Source: an uncultured Roseiflexaceae bacterium | GTDB lineage: Bacteria; Chloroflexota; Chloroflexia; Chloroflexales; Roseiflexaceae | NCBI GenBank assembly: GCA_937988885.1 | Contig: CALKHR010000099.1 | Span: 1-42,706, forward strand | DNA length: 42,706 nt | Direction of reading: 5' to 3' | Part shown: in pieces, positions 34,997 through 42,706 of the stretch | Layout: each line of letters starts with the position of its first letter | Position numbering within the stretch: the stretch's first letter is position 1 | The notes under the pieces: generated by a model | The model's input: only the letters and a program-made list of their open reading frames with translations | What the model was told of the DNA's origin: nothing | The model's database searches: none | Translations under genes and position numbers: made by a program

Positions 34997-36769
34997 ATGA
35001 CAACAGCACAAGCACAACCTCGACAATCCTGGCGCCTCCTTTGGGCCTACATTCGTCCGCAATGGCGGCGTGCGATACTGCTGGCCGTGTTGCTGCTCAG
35101 CAGTATCGGGCTGCAGCTTTTGGGACCGCAGATCATCCGCTACTTTATCGATCAAGCCCTTAGCAATGCGCCCCGCAACACGCTGATCGTCGTTGCACTC
35201 GTCTTTTTGGGCGTCGCCGTGATGACCCAAGTTACGAGTCTGAGCGCCACAGCCCTCAGCAGCCAAGTGGCGTGGCAGGCCACTAACGACCTACGCGCTG
35301 ATCTGGTCGCCCACTGTCTGCGGCTCGACCTGCCTTTCCATAACGCCCGCACACCCGGCGAACTGATCGAGCGGGTCGATGGCGATGTCGGCACGCTCTC
35401 GGAGTTCTTCTCGAAGCTGATCATCCAGGTGTTCGGCAGCGTGCTCTTACTGATCGGCATTCTGATCATTCTGTTCGTCGAGGATTGGCGTGTTGGCCTA
35501 GTGCTGACATTGTTCGCCTTAATCGCGCTGCTGCTGCTCTACCGTTTGCGCGAGGTGGCCGTGCCCAGCAACACCGCCGATCGCCAAGCGCGCGCCAAGC
35601 TGTTCGGCCTGATCGAGGAGCGCATCGCTGGGCTCGACGACCTGCGGGCCAACGGCGGCGGCTGGTACGTGATGCGGCGCTTCCACGAGGCTCAGCGCAA
35701 CGCGCTGCAAAAGGGGCGCTGGGCGCTCACGATCGGCTCGTCGGTCTGGATGACGATGATGGGCCTGTTCGGCTTGGGCGTGGGCATTGCGATGGGCGTC
35801 GGTGCGTACCTGTTCGGCTTGGGGTTAGCCACGGTCGGCACGGTCTTTCTGATCGTGCAGTACACCCAGTTGCTGCGCCAACCGCTCGAACAACTCTCCG
35901 AGCAGTTGAAGCAGTTCCAGCAGGCCATCGCCAGCATCGACCGCATCCAGTCGCTGTTCGCGATGCGCTCGGTGATCGAGGATGGCAAGGGCGCTCCGCT
36001 GCCGCAGGGCGCGCTGCCCGTCACGTTCGAGCGGGTGGGCTTCGCCTACAACGATGACCCCGACACAATCGATACCGAGCCAGTGCTGACCGACCTGTCG
36101 TTCTCGCTGCAGCCAGGGGAAGTGATCGGCCTGCTGGGCCGCACGGGCAGCGGCAAAACTACGCTGATGCGCCTGCTGCTGCGCCTCTACGATGTGACCG
36201 AGGGCGCGATCAAACTGGGCACAACCGACATCCGCGACGCCTCGCTCGACACGTTGCGCCAGCGCATCGGCGTCGTCACGCAGGATGTGCAACTGTTCCA
36301 GGCCAGCGTGCGCGACAATCTGACCTTGTTCGATAGCAGCATCCCCGACGAGCGAATTCTGGCGATCATCAACGATTTGGGGCTGAACGATTGGCTGAAC
36401 AGCCTGCCGAACGGCCTCGATAGCGAGTTGACGAAGGGCACGGGCGGACTTTCGGCGGGCGAGGCGCAGTTGCTGGCCTTCGCGCGCGTGTTCCTGCGCG
36501 ACCCGGGCCTGGTGATCCTCGATGAAGCCTCGTCGCGACTCGACCCCGCCACCGAGCGCCTGATCGAGCGGGCGATCGACCGCTTGCTGACGGGACGCAC
36601 CGCGATCATCATCGCGCACCGCTTGGGCACAGTGCAACGGGCCGATACCATCATGATCCTGGAGCGGGGGCGGCTCCTCGAATACGGCGAGCGCACGGCC
36701 CTGCTCGCCGACCCCGATTCGCATTTCGCGCAGTTGATGCGCACCGGCATGGAAGACGTGCTGTCGTAG
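34997..36769 (+). CDS. ABC exporter half-transporter, subunit 1 (ATPase-competent)
   Basis: The 590-residue protein has an N-terminal six-helix ABC exporter membrane domain and a C-terminal nucleotide-binding domain. Walker A is GRTGSGKTT (381-389), the signature is LSAGE (about 485-489) instead of LSGGQ, Walker B is LVILDE with catalytic E510, and the H-loop is IIIAHR. It is followed 26 bp later by a second ABC half-transporter. The pair shows reciprocal asymmetry: this subunit has the good Walker B but the poor signature. It most likely forms a heterodimeric exporter; the cargo is not evident. GAGGAG lies 10 nt upstream of ATG 34997. Confidence 0.88.
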   Translation: MTTAQAQPRQSWRLLWAYIRPQWRRAILLAVLLLSSIGLQLLGPQIIRYFIDQALSNAPRNTLIVVALVFLGVAVMTQVTSLSATALSSQVAWQATNDLRADLVAHCLRLDLPFHNARTPGELIERVDGDVGTLSEFFSKLIIQVFGSVLLLIGILIILFVEDWRVGLVLTLFALIALLLLYRLREVAVPSNTADRQARAKLFGLIEERIAGLDDLRANGGGWYVMRRFHEAQRNALQKGRWALTIGSSVWMTMMGLFGLGVGIAMGVGAYLFGLGLATVGTVFLIVQYTQLLRQPLEQLSEQLKQFQQAIASIDRIQSLFAMRSVIEDGKGAPLPQGALPVTFERVGFAYNDDPDTIDTEPVLTDLSFSLQPGEVIGLLGRTGSGKTTLMRLLLRLYDVTEGAIKLGTTDIRDASLDTLRQRIGVVTQDVQLFQASVRDNLTLFDSSIPDERILAIINDLGLNDWLNSLPNGLDSELTKGTGGLSAGEAQLLAFARVFLRDPGLVILDEASSRLDPATERLIERAIDRLLTGRTAIIIAHRLGTVQRADTIMILERGRLLEYGERTALLADPDSHFAQLMRTGMEDVLS

Positions 36770-36795
36770 TCGCGCTATCGTCTAGGAGCAAATGT

Positions 36796-38592
36796 ATGCA
36801 CTCTATCTGGTTTTACACATGGCGCGTGATGCGGATGCGACCTGGCTTGTACCTGCTGGGCATCTTCGGCTGGACCCTCCTGTTCACAGCGCCCCTGCTG
36901 AGCGGCCTCTTTATGCGCTGGGCCTTCGATGAACTGAGCGGAGGCCAGACCACATCGCTCTTGTGGTGGATGATCGGTGGCTTGATCGCGGTGGAAGTCG
37001 GGCGGGCGGTCTGGATTATGCCGCTGATGTTCTTGTACTTCACCTTCTGGTTCGCCGCCGAGGGCGGTGTGCGGGGCAATATGCTGCGCTGGCTGATGCT
37101 CGGCCCTGGCCCGCGCAACCTGATCGATTCGTCGGGTGAAGTTGTCAACCGTTTCCGCGACGACGTGAGCGATCTGCTGGTGTTCGTCGATAACTTGATC
37201 GATGTGCTGGCGTTCAGCATCTTCGCGCTGGTCGCGCTCGCGATTATGAGCCAGATCAATATGGCGATCACGCTGGTGGTGTTCCTGCCGATGGTGTTGG
37301 TGATCGTGATCACGCAGACGCTGAGCGCTCGTATTCGCCGTAACCGCGAGCATAGCCGAAGCACGACGGGCCGTGTGACGGGCTTTGTGGGCGAACTGTT
37401 TAGCTCGATCTTGGCGATCAAGGTCAGCGCCTCCGAAGAGCGCATGATCGAGCAGTTCCGCAAGCTGAGCGCCACGCGCGGTCGTGCTGCCGTGCGCGAC
37501 CAGGTGTTCACCGCGCTGCTGGAGTCGATCAACAACAATATGACCTCGATCAGCACGGGGCTGATCCTGCTGTTGGCCGCCGAGGCGATGCGCAATGGCA
37601 GCTTCACCATCGGCGATTTCGCTCTGTTCACATCCTACTTATCGTCGATTGTGGGACTGCCCCGCATGCTCGGACATATGCTGGCCCGTATGAAGCAGGC
37701 GAGCGTCTCGGTGCGGCGCATGAACGCGGTGGTCGAGGGCGCCGGGCATGATGCGATCGTGCGCCTGCCCGCCGATTACGTCGGGCCAAAGCTGCCGGAG
37801 GTGCCCAAGCTTGCACCCATGCCCGACGACCGACTGCGCGCGCTGACCGTGCGCAACCTGAGCTACACCTTCCCAGGCTCCGAGCGGGGCATCCATGGCA
37901 TCGACCTGCACATCTCCGTCGGCGCGTTCGTGGTGGTCACGGGGCGGATCGGCTCGGGCAAGACGACGCTGCTGCGGGTGCTGCTGGGCCTGCTCCCGCA
38001 CGACCAGGGCGAGATCCGCTGGAACGATCAGGTGGTGGAGGACCCGGCTACTACGCTGATCCCGCCACGGGCGGCCTACACGCCGCAGGTGCCACGGCTG
38101 TTCAGCGACCTGCTGCGTGACAATATTCTGCTGGGCCGCGATACCGACCAGGCCGCGCTCGATCGGGCCATCCACTTGGCGGTGATGGAGCAGGACATCG
38201 CGCGGCTCGATCACGGCCTCGATACGATGGTGGGGAGCCGAGGCTTGCGGCTCTCGGGCGGGCAGATCCAACGCTCGGCGGCGGCCCGGATGTTCGCCAG
38301 CCAATCGTCGCTGCTGGTGTTCGACGACCTATCGAGCGCGCTGGACGTGGAGACGGAGCGGCAACTGTGGGAGCGCCTGATGGCGGATGCCGAGCAGGGC
38401 GCGCAACCGCCGACGGTGTTGGCCGTCTCGCACCGCAAGACCGCACTGCGCCGGGCCGATCTGGTGGTGGTGTTGAAGGACGGCACGATCGAGGCGGCTG
38501 GCCCGCTCGACGAGCTGCTCCTGCACTCGGAGGAAATGCGCCGCTTGTGGGCGGGCGAAGTCGAGGAGGAGCCGCAACCCGTGGTGGGTTAG
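36796..38592 (+). CDS. ABC exporter half-transporter, subunit 2 (degenerate Walker B)
   Basis: The 598-residue partner has the same layout. Walker A is GRIGSGKTT (383-391), the signature is canonical LSGGQ (486-490), and Walker B is LLVFDD with D511 where the catalytic Glu should be. The H-loop His remains (AVSHRKT). In heterodimeric exporters this pattern yields one hydrolytic site (Walker A/B of subunit 1 with LSGGQ of subunit 2) and one degenerate site. Co-transcribed with the gene upstream. Confidence 0.88.
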   Translation: MHSIWFYTWRVMRMRPGLYLLGIFGWTLLFTAPLLSGLFMRWAFDELSGGQTTSLLWWMIGGLIAVEVGRAVWIMPLMFLYFTFWFAAEGGVRGNMLRWLMLGPGPRNLIDSSGEVVNRFRDDVSDLLVFVDNLIDVLAFSIFALVALAIMSQINMAITLVVFLPMVLVIVITQTLSARIRRNREHSRSTTGRVTGFVGELFSSILAIKVSASEERMIEQFRKLSATRGRAAVRDQVFTALLESINNNMTSISTGLILLLAAEAMRNGSFTIGDFALFTSYLSSIVGLPRMLGHMLARMKQASVSVRRMNAVVEGAGHDAIVRLPADYVGPKLPEVPKLAPMPDDRLRALTVRNLSYTFPGSERGIHGIDLHISVGAFVVVTGRIGSGKTTLLRVLLGLLPHDQGEIRWNDQVVEDPATTLIPPRAAYTPQVPRLFSDLLRDNILLGRDTDQAALDRAIHLAVMEQDIARLDHGLDTMVGSRGLRLSGGQIQRSAAARMFASQSSLLVFDDLSSALDVETERQLWERLMADAEQGAQPPTVLAVSHRKTALRRADLVVVLKDGTIEAAGPLDELLLHSEEMRRLWAGEVEEEPQPVVG

Positions 38593-38615
38593 CGAGCGAC
38601 ACTATTCGAAACAGA

Positions 38616-38654
38616 TGATGAGGATGCGCCGCGTGTGATAGCGCATCCTCATCA
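38616..38654. terminator. 14-bp hairpin between convergent ABC and aldo/keto reductase genes
   Basis: TGATGAGGATGCGC (38616-38629) pairs perfectly with GCGCATCCTCATCA (38641-38654), 11-nt loop. It is placed to end transcription from both sides; no strong T-run. Confidence 0.65.
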
Positions 38655-38664
38655 CAACAATGCG

Positions 38665-39627
38665 CTAGGATGGGCGATTGTCCAAGATCCCCTCGATGCG
38701 CTCCATCACATCGTCGGTGAGCAGCGACACGACATCGAGCGCCTTCATATTCTCCTGCACCTGGCTGGCGCGGCTCGCGCCCGTGATCACCGTGCTGACG
38801 TGGGGGTTCTTCAAACACCACGCCAAGCCCAATTGCGCCAGCGAACAACCCAGATCATCGGCCACGACCTGCAACTGCCGCACCTTCGCGATCTTCTCTT
38901 CGGTGATGCCCTTTTGCAGCCACTCGTAGCCCTTAAGCGCGGCGCGGCTATCCTTGGGGATGCCGTTGTTGTACTTGCCCGTCAGCAAACCCGAAGCCAA
39001 CGGACTCCAAATCGTGGTACCGTAGTTCAGGTAGCGATACAGCGGCGCGTACTCCTTCTCGAAGCGCTCGCGGTGGAACATGTTGTACTGTGGCTGCTCC
39101 ATCGTCGGCGGGGTGAGGCCGTACTGGCGGGCGATCCCATCCGCCAACGCGATCTCCGCAGCGCTCCATTCCGAGGTGCCCCAGTAGAACGCCTTGCCCT
39201 GCTTAATCACCAGATCCATCGCCCGCACCGTCTCCTCGATCGGCGTATTGGGGTCGGGGCGATGACAGAAGACCAAGTCCACGTAGTCCATCTGGAAGCG
39301 CTTGAGCGCGTTGTTGACGCCCTCGATGATGTGCTTGTGCGAAAGGCCGGTGTCGTTGGGGCCACTGCCACCCCAGAAGATCTTGGTCGAGATCACCAAA
39401 TCCTCGCGACGCCAACCCTGCTTCTTGATCACATTGCCCATCACGATCTCGGCGTTGCCATCCGCATAGCCCTCGGCGTTATCGAAGAAGTTGACGCCAG
39501 CCGCATAGGCTTCCTTCATACACTCCTCGGCGACCTGCTCGCCGACCTGCCCACCGTATGTCACCCACGCTCCCAGCGATAGAGCGCTCACTTTTAAGCC
39601 AGCACGTCCAAGACGACGATATTCCAT
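38665..39627 (-). CDS. Aldo/keto reductase (potassium-channel beta-like/AKR6-7 type)
   Basis: The 320-residue protein starts at ATG 39627 behind GGAGG at 6-nt spacing; a longer frame upstream lacks support. The AKR catalytic tetrad is D49 and Y54 (FFDNAEGYADG), K82 (STKIFWGG) and H122 (FCHRPD). The NADPH-binding part includes PLASGLLTGKYNNGIP and the final VITGASRASQVQEN. It resembles voltage-gated K+ channel beta-subunit-like reductases, which reduce aldehydes with NADPH. It is a stand-alone gene; substrate unknown. Confidence 0.88.
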   Translation of the reverse strand: MEYRRLGRAGLKVSALSLGAWVTYGGQVGEQVAEECMKEAYAAGVNFFDNAEGYADGNAEIVMGNVIKKQGWRREDLVISTKIFWGGSGPNDTGLSHKHIIEGVNNALKRFQMDYVDLVFCHRPDPNTPIEETVRAMDLVIKQGKAFYWGTSEWSAAEIALADGIARQYGLTPPTMEQPQYNMFHRERFEKEYAPLYRYLNYGTTIWSPLASGLLTGKYNNGIPKDSRAALKGYEWLQKGITEEKIAKVRQLQVVADDLGCSLAQLGLAWCLKNPHVSTVITGASRASQVQENMKALDVVSLLTDDVMERIEGILDNRPS

Positions 39628-39750
39628 GGGGAACCTCCACTTGTTGCTCATCCGCATCCTTCGATGCGCAAGGCACATCATACCACGCGATATATCGCTC
39701 TGCGGGTCGCGATGCGCCAATGGTAGCAACTTCGTGCCCAACGTTCTGGC

Positions 39751-40254
39751 CTACAGGCGCTTGCCCATAATCACATACGGCTCCGAAGTATTGGGGTAGA
39801 AGGGTTCAAGCAGCACCCGCCACCCTAACCGCACGTAGAGCGAGCGAGCGGGCACGTTATCGACCTGCGTGGTGAGGACTGCTGTGTGATGCGGTACGCC
39901 GTACAACACGCTCTCAAGCAAGAGAGTCGCAAAGCCCTGCCGACGCATCTCAGGGGCAATCGCCAGTTCGACCACCTCAAAGCAGTCATTCAGCCACCGC
40001 ATACTGCTCACCGGACCCAAGCCCGCCTCCAGCAAGCCGTGGTAATACTGCCCGGGCCGCGAATGGTAGCCGTAGCAAAAGCCGAGCAACTGCTCATCCT
40101 CCAGCAGCACATACCCACGAAAGCCTGGGTAGAGGCTCTGGCGGTTCAAACGCTCGGCAAAGGCGATATCGCGGCTTGGCCAGACCTGATGGTAGAGAGC
40201 AACCACAGCTTCTTTGTGCTCTGGATGATGCGCAAGTTCAAGAACCTGATGCAT
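39751..40254 (-). CDS. GNAT-family N-acetyltransferase
   Basis: The 167-residue protein has a GNAT core with the acetyl-CoA loop VVELAIAPEMRRQGFATLL and the later TTQVDNVPARSLYVRLGWR, where NxxARxxYxxxGW is typical of the fold. ATG 40254 follows GAGGAGG at 5-nt spacing. The acceptor is unknown. It precedes the aldo/keto reductase gene on the same strand with a gap of about 120 bp. Confidence 0.82.
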   Translation of the reverse strand: MHQVLELAHHPEHKEAVVALYHQVWPSRDIAFAERLNRQSLYPGFRGYVLLEDEQLLGFCYGYHSRPGQYYHGLLEAGLGPVSSMRWLNDCFEVVELAIAPEMRRQGFATLLLESVLYGVPHHTAVLTTQVDNVPARSLYVRLGWRVLLEPFYPNTSEPYVIMGKRL

Positions 40255-40368
40255 CGAAACCTCCTCAAATTCTCTCTAACATTCACTGACACTCTCATCG
40301 CTGCGCGTTTGATATGCCACTATTCGCGATTAACTGCTGCTTCTTTCTGCTATCGTGGATACTAAACC

Positions 40369-40377
40369 TGATATAAT
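40369..40377 (+). promoter_or_regulatory. Possible extended -10 promoter for DUF4230 gene
   Basis: TGATATAAT fits TGnTATAAT and lies about 140 bp before the start codon at 40520. Confidence 0.4.
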
Positions 40378-40519
40378 GTACAGAGATGCGCTTTGAGTAT
40401 TTTATAGCCCATCCCCTTTTTTAAAGTGAAGAAAAACACGCTTACCTGCACGAATAGTGCAGTCTTTGTTCGCCCATGTGTCAACTTCCACTCTTGCGAA
40501 CAATAAAAAGGAGCACATC

Positions 40520-41242
40520 ATGTCCGCAACCGACGAGCCAGAGCAGCACTCATCACGATCGATCCTGTTTTGGGCGACAGCCATTGTCGTGATAGCCATC
40601 CTGTTGGGGCTCAGCTATTTCAGCGGCACCCTCAGCGGCAGCCGATCCGCTGCGAACGAGGCCACACCCACCGTGCCACCCACAGCAACGATCGTTCCCT
40701 CCCCCACACCTATTATTATTACCGAAGCTGGCGTGTTACGCCGGATCGAATCGAAACAGATCCTACAGACTACCACCTTCCGCATCGATACGCTGGTGCG
40801 TGCCAAAAAAGAGGGCAGTTGGTTCTTCAACTGGGGCGGCCAGAACCTGTTGCTGTTCGTGAAGGGCACCGTCACCGCCGGTATCGATCTGAGCGAACTG
40901 AAAGCCGAGCATGTCACCGTTTCACAGGAGACCAAAACGATCGAGATCCGGCTTCCACAGGCGAAAGTGCTGAACGCCAACCTCGACGACTATGAGATCG
41001 AGACCTATGAAGGCAAGCCGGCTGGCAATGTCGATGCACAACTGGTGAAAAATGCGCTCGATGAAGGGCGCAAGCAGATCGCCACCACCGCCTGCGAGGA
41101 TGGCATCCTCAACCGCGCCACCGACGATGCCCGCATCGCCTTCGAGCGGATCATCAGTTTCGTGGAGTTCGCCGATTACAAGACCATCGTGGTGACAACG
41201 CCTCCTAGTGTCTGCAGTTTTGAAGTCACTCAAACCCCCTAA
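40520..41242 (+). CDS. Membrane-anchored DUF4230 protein
   Basis: ATG 40520 follows AGGAG at 6-nt spacing, giving 240 residues. A polar N-terminus (about 14 residues) is followed by one membrane segment (about 15-35), a Pro/Thr-rich linker (TPTVPPTATIVPSPTP) and the DUF4230 domain (IESKQILQTTTFRIDTLV, LLLFVKGTVTAGIDLS, ITVSQE-like strand, IEIRLPQAKVL). The domain is predicted to lie outside the cytoplasm. Function is unknown for the family. Confidence 0.85.
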   Translation: MSATDEPEQHSSRSILFWATAIVVIAILLGLSYFSGTLSGSRSAANEATPTVPPTATIVPSPTPIIITEAGVLRRIESKQILQTTTFRIDTLVRAKKEGSWFFNWGGQNLLLFVKGTVTAGIDLSELKAEHVTVSQETKTIEIRLPQAKVLNANLDDYEIETYEGKPAGNVDAQLVKNALDEGRKQIATTACEDGILNRATDDARIAFERIISFVEFADYKTIVVTTPPSVCSFEVTQTP

Positions 41243-41279
41243 GTTCCACTGTATACGAAATAGACGGTTGTGATGCGGA

Positions 41280-41960
41280 GGTGCCACAAGCGCCTCCGTC
41301 TCGTCCATCCTTGTGCGTCTGAACGCCTTGGTGAACGAGCACACCGCCCTCTGTGTCATTCTGAACGAGCCGTCTGGCGATGTGAAGAATCTCCTCGTCC
41401 CATCCAGCCTTGTACGTCTGAACGCCTTGGTGAGCGAAGCGCACCGCCCTTTGAGTCATTCTGAACGAGCCGTCTGGCGATGTGAAGAATCTCCCCGTCC
41501 CTTCCAGCCTTGCACGTCTGAATGCCTTGGTGACCGAGCGCACCGCCCTCAGTGTCATTCTGAACGAGCCGTCAGGCGAAGTGAAGAATCTCCCCGTCCC
41601 TTCCAGCCTTGTGCGTCTGAATGCCTTGGTGAGCGAAGCACACCGCCCTCTGTGTCATTCTGAACGAGCCGTCAGGCGAAGTGAAGAATCTCCCCGTCCC
41701 TTCCAGCCTTGCACGTCTGAATACCTTGGTGAGCGAAGCACACCGCCCTCAGTGTCATTCTGAACGAGCCATCAGGCGAAGTCTCAGTCTCGTCCCATCC
41801 AGCCTTGTACGTCTGAATGCCTTGGTGAACGAGCGCATCGCCCTTTGAGTCATTCTGAACGAGCCATCAGGCGAAGTGAAGAATCTCCCCGTCTCGTCCA
41901 TCCTTGTGCGTCTAAATGCCTTCAATTCGTTCGAGATGACAGCGCTTTTCGTTGTAAGCT
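41280..41960. repeat. ~100-bp direct tandem repeat array derived from the MITE-like element
   Basis: GTCATTCTGAACGAGCC starts at 41355, 41455, 41554, 41654, 41754 and 41849, so periods are 100, 99, 100, 100 and 95 bp, and a partial unit precedes. Each unit continues with (A/C)(T/G)TC.GGCGA.GTGAAGAATCTCC, GTCC...TCCAGCCTT, TGCGTCTGAATGCCTTGGTG and a GCACACCGCCCT-like stretch. The last unit ends in CGTTCGAGATGACAGCGC, the same end as the 32451-32578 repeat. All frames across it are repetitive shadows. No gene lies between 41243 and 42186. Confidence 0.85.
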
Positions 41961-42092
41961 CCTTTCCATCCGACATCACTCAAGCTATTGAAAAACAACC
42001 AAAAGCCCGCCAAATAGGACTTCAGCGCCTAATTCGTCCGCATTTGTGGACAAATACAGCCGCTATACTACCTATCAAAATATACGAAACGC

Positions 42093-42121
42093 TTGACACA
42101 TCAGATTGCCTTTGGTATGGT
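42093..42121 (+). promoter_or_regulatory. Sigma-70-type promoter for helicase gene
   Basis: TTGACA (42093-42098), a 17-bp spacer and TATGGT (42116-42121), preceded by TGG for an extended -10, lie about 65 bp before the GTG start at 42187. Confidence 0.65.
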
Positions 42122-42186
42122 TAAATAGGTCCTCTGCTGTTCACCCCATTCCTCTAGTATTCGCGCTTTACGGATGAGGTTACGAC

Positions 42187-42706
42187 GTGGATGTCTTTAA
42201 ACTGCGCCAACATATTGTTGATGAATACGCCAGCTATACCCAAAGTTTCCTGCAGATCCGCGACCCAAGAATCAACGACTATGTTCAGCGCGAACTCCAG
42301 AGCGGCAAACTCTGGCCCGATGCGCTCGTGCAGTTATCGCCTTCTTACGAGCCAGCCGACGATATCGACACGCTCGTCGCGGCCCACATCCTCCACGAGG
42401 ACTGCGCCCGCATCTTCCGTAGCGAGCGCGATGGCACCAAGCAGCCGTTCAAGCTCTACCGCCACCAGCGCCGCGCGATCGACTTCGCCCAGCAGCGCAA
42501 GCACTTCGTGGTGACCACCGGCACCGGCTCGGGCAAGAGCTTGACCTACATGCTGCCGATCATCGACCACGTGCTCAAACACAAGCCCGAACAGGGCCGC
42601 GTCCGTGCGATCATCGTCTACCCGATGAACGCGCTAATCAACTCGCAGGATCAGGCGCTCAAACGCTTCTTCTCCAATTACGGCCCCAATCCGCCAGTGC
42701 GCTTCG
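42187..42706 (+). CDS. Large DEAD/DEAH-box helicase, N-terminal part (runs off window)
   Basis: The frame is open from GTG 42187 (GAGG upstream, 6-8-nt spacing) to the window end. The first 173 residues begin MDVFKLRQHIVDEYASY. They include a Q-motif-like KLYRHQRRAIDFA, Walker A (motif I) TTGTGSGKSLTY and motif Ia IIVYPMNALINSQ. The match is to superfamily 2 helicases of the YprA/Lhr-like, DUF1998-containing kind. Such proteins occur both as general repair helicases and as parts of several defence systems; downstream genes would decide. The ATG at 42191 opens only an out-of-frame shadow. Confidence 0.82.
   Translation, partial: MDVFKLRQHIVDEYASYTQSFLQIRDPRINDYVQRELQSGKLWPDALVQLSPSYEPADDIDTLVAAHILHEDCARIFRSERDGTKQPFKLYRHQRRAIDFAQQRKHFVVTTGTGSGKSLTYMLPIIDHVLKHKPEQGRVRAIIVYPMNALINSQDQALKRFFSNYGPNPPVRF

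Noticed and set aside
41280..41960. CRISPR array
   Set aside because: The whole ~100-bp unit is repeated without unique spacers, and there are no cas genes.
42191..42514. ATG-initiated plus-strand frame
   Set aside because: It is out of frame with the helicase motifs; the GTG at 42187 with a good ribosome binding site opens the correct frame.

Overview
The window looks like a chromosomal segment of a Chloroflexota (Chloroflexia-type) bacterium. This is inferred from the mix of beta-helix/PKD surface proteins ending in an '(R/H)LHLPLLMRP'-like segment, GAF-type sensor kinases, NAT_N/GNAT_C-type acyltransferases and dispersed 'GTCATTCTGAACGA' repeats. It cannot be proved from the window alone. 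No rRNA, tRNA or CRISPR array was seen.

Positions 1-12929 hold a tandem array of four paralogous secreted surface proteins, the first cut by the window edge. Each has a signal peptide (where visible), a right-handed beta-helix built from 'FSGN' repeats, a choice-of-anchor-Q-like segment, an InlB-B-like domain, a variable number of PKD/Ig-like repeats (5, 6, 3 and 1) and, in three of four, a CARDB-like C-terminal domain. The second carries an in-frame TGA in place of a conserved Trp codon. Positions 13027-16714 hold a GNAT acyltransferase facing an N-succinyl/N-acylamino acid racemase and an M20 deacylase. This is the gene set of the known D- to L-amino acid conversion route.

Positions 16787-21095 are strikingly AT-rich and encode a three-gene operon (minus strand): NurA-like nuclease, HerA-like translocase ATPase and an SPPY-type DNA methyltransferase. 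An IS5-like element with a frameshifted transposase sits about 24 bp upstream of the operon's first start codon. This is the best candidate for an under-described defence or restriction-modification-like system. Positions 22429-29692 return to high GC and hold a sugar-acid locus: two xylose-isomerase-like TIM barrels, an alpha/beta hydrolase, a uronate-dehydrogenase-like SDR and an enolase-superfamily acid-sugar dehydratase in one operon. A NAT_N/GNAT_C-type protein is divergent to it, and 5-dehydro-4-deoxyglucarate dehydratase lies further downstream. Together these fit oxidative hexuronate catabolism.

The rest (29865-42706) holds an orphan tandem-GAF histidine kinase, small single genes (RibD/DHFR-like, peptidase E-like, DUF2200), an asymmetric heterodimeric ABC exporter, an aldo/keto reductase, a GNAT enzyme, a membrane-anchored DUF4230 protein, a ~100-bp tandem repeat array, and the start of a large DEAD/DEAH helicase that runs off the window. 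Intergenic regions carry at least two repeat families: a MITE-like element with GTCATT.../...ATGAC ends, and a hairpin family with variable stems and a conserved loop.
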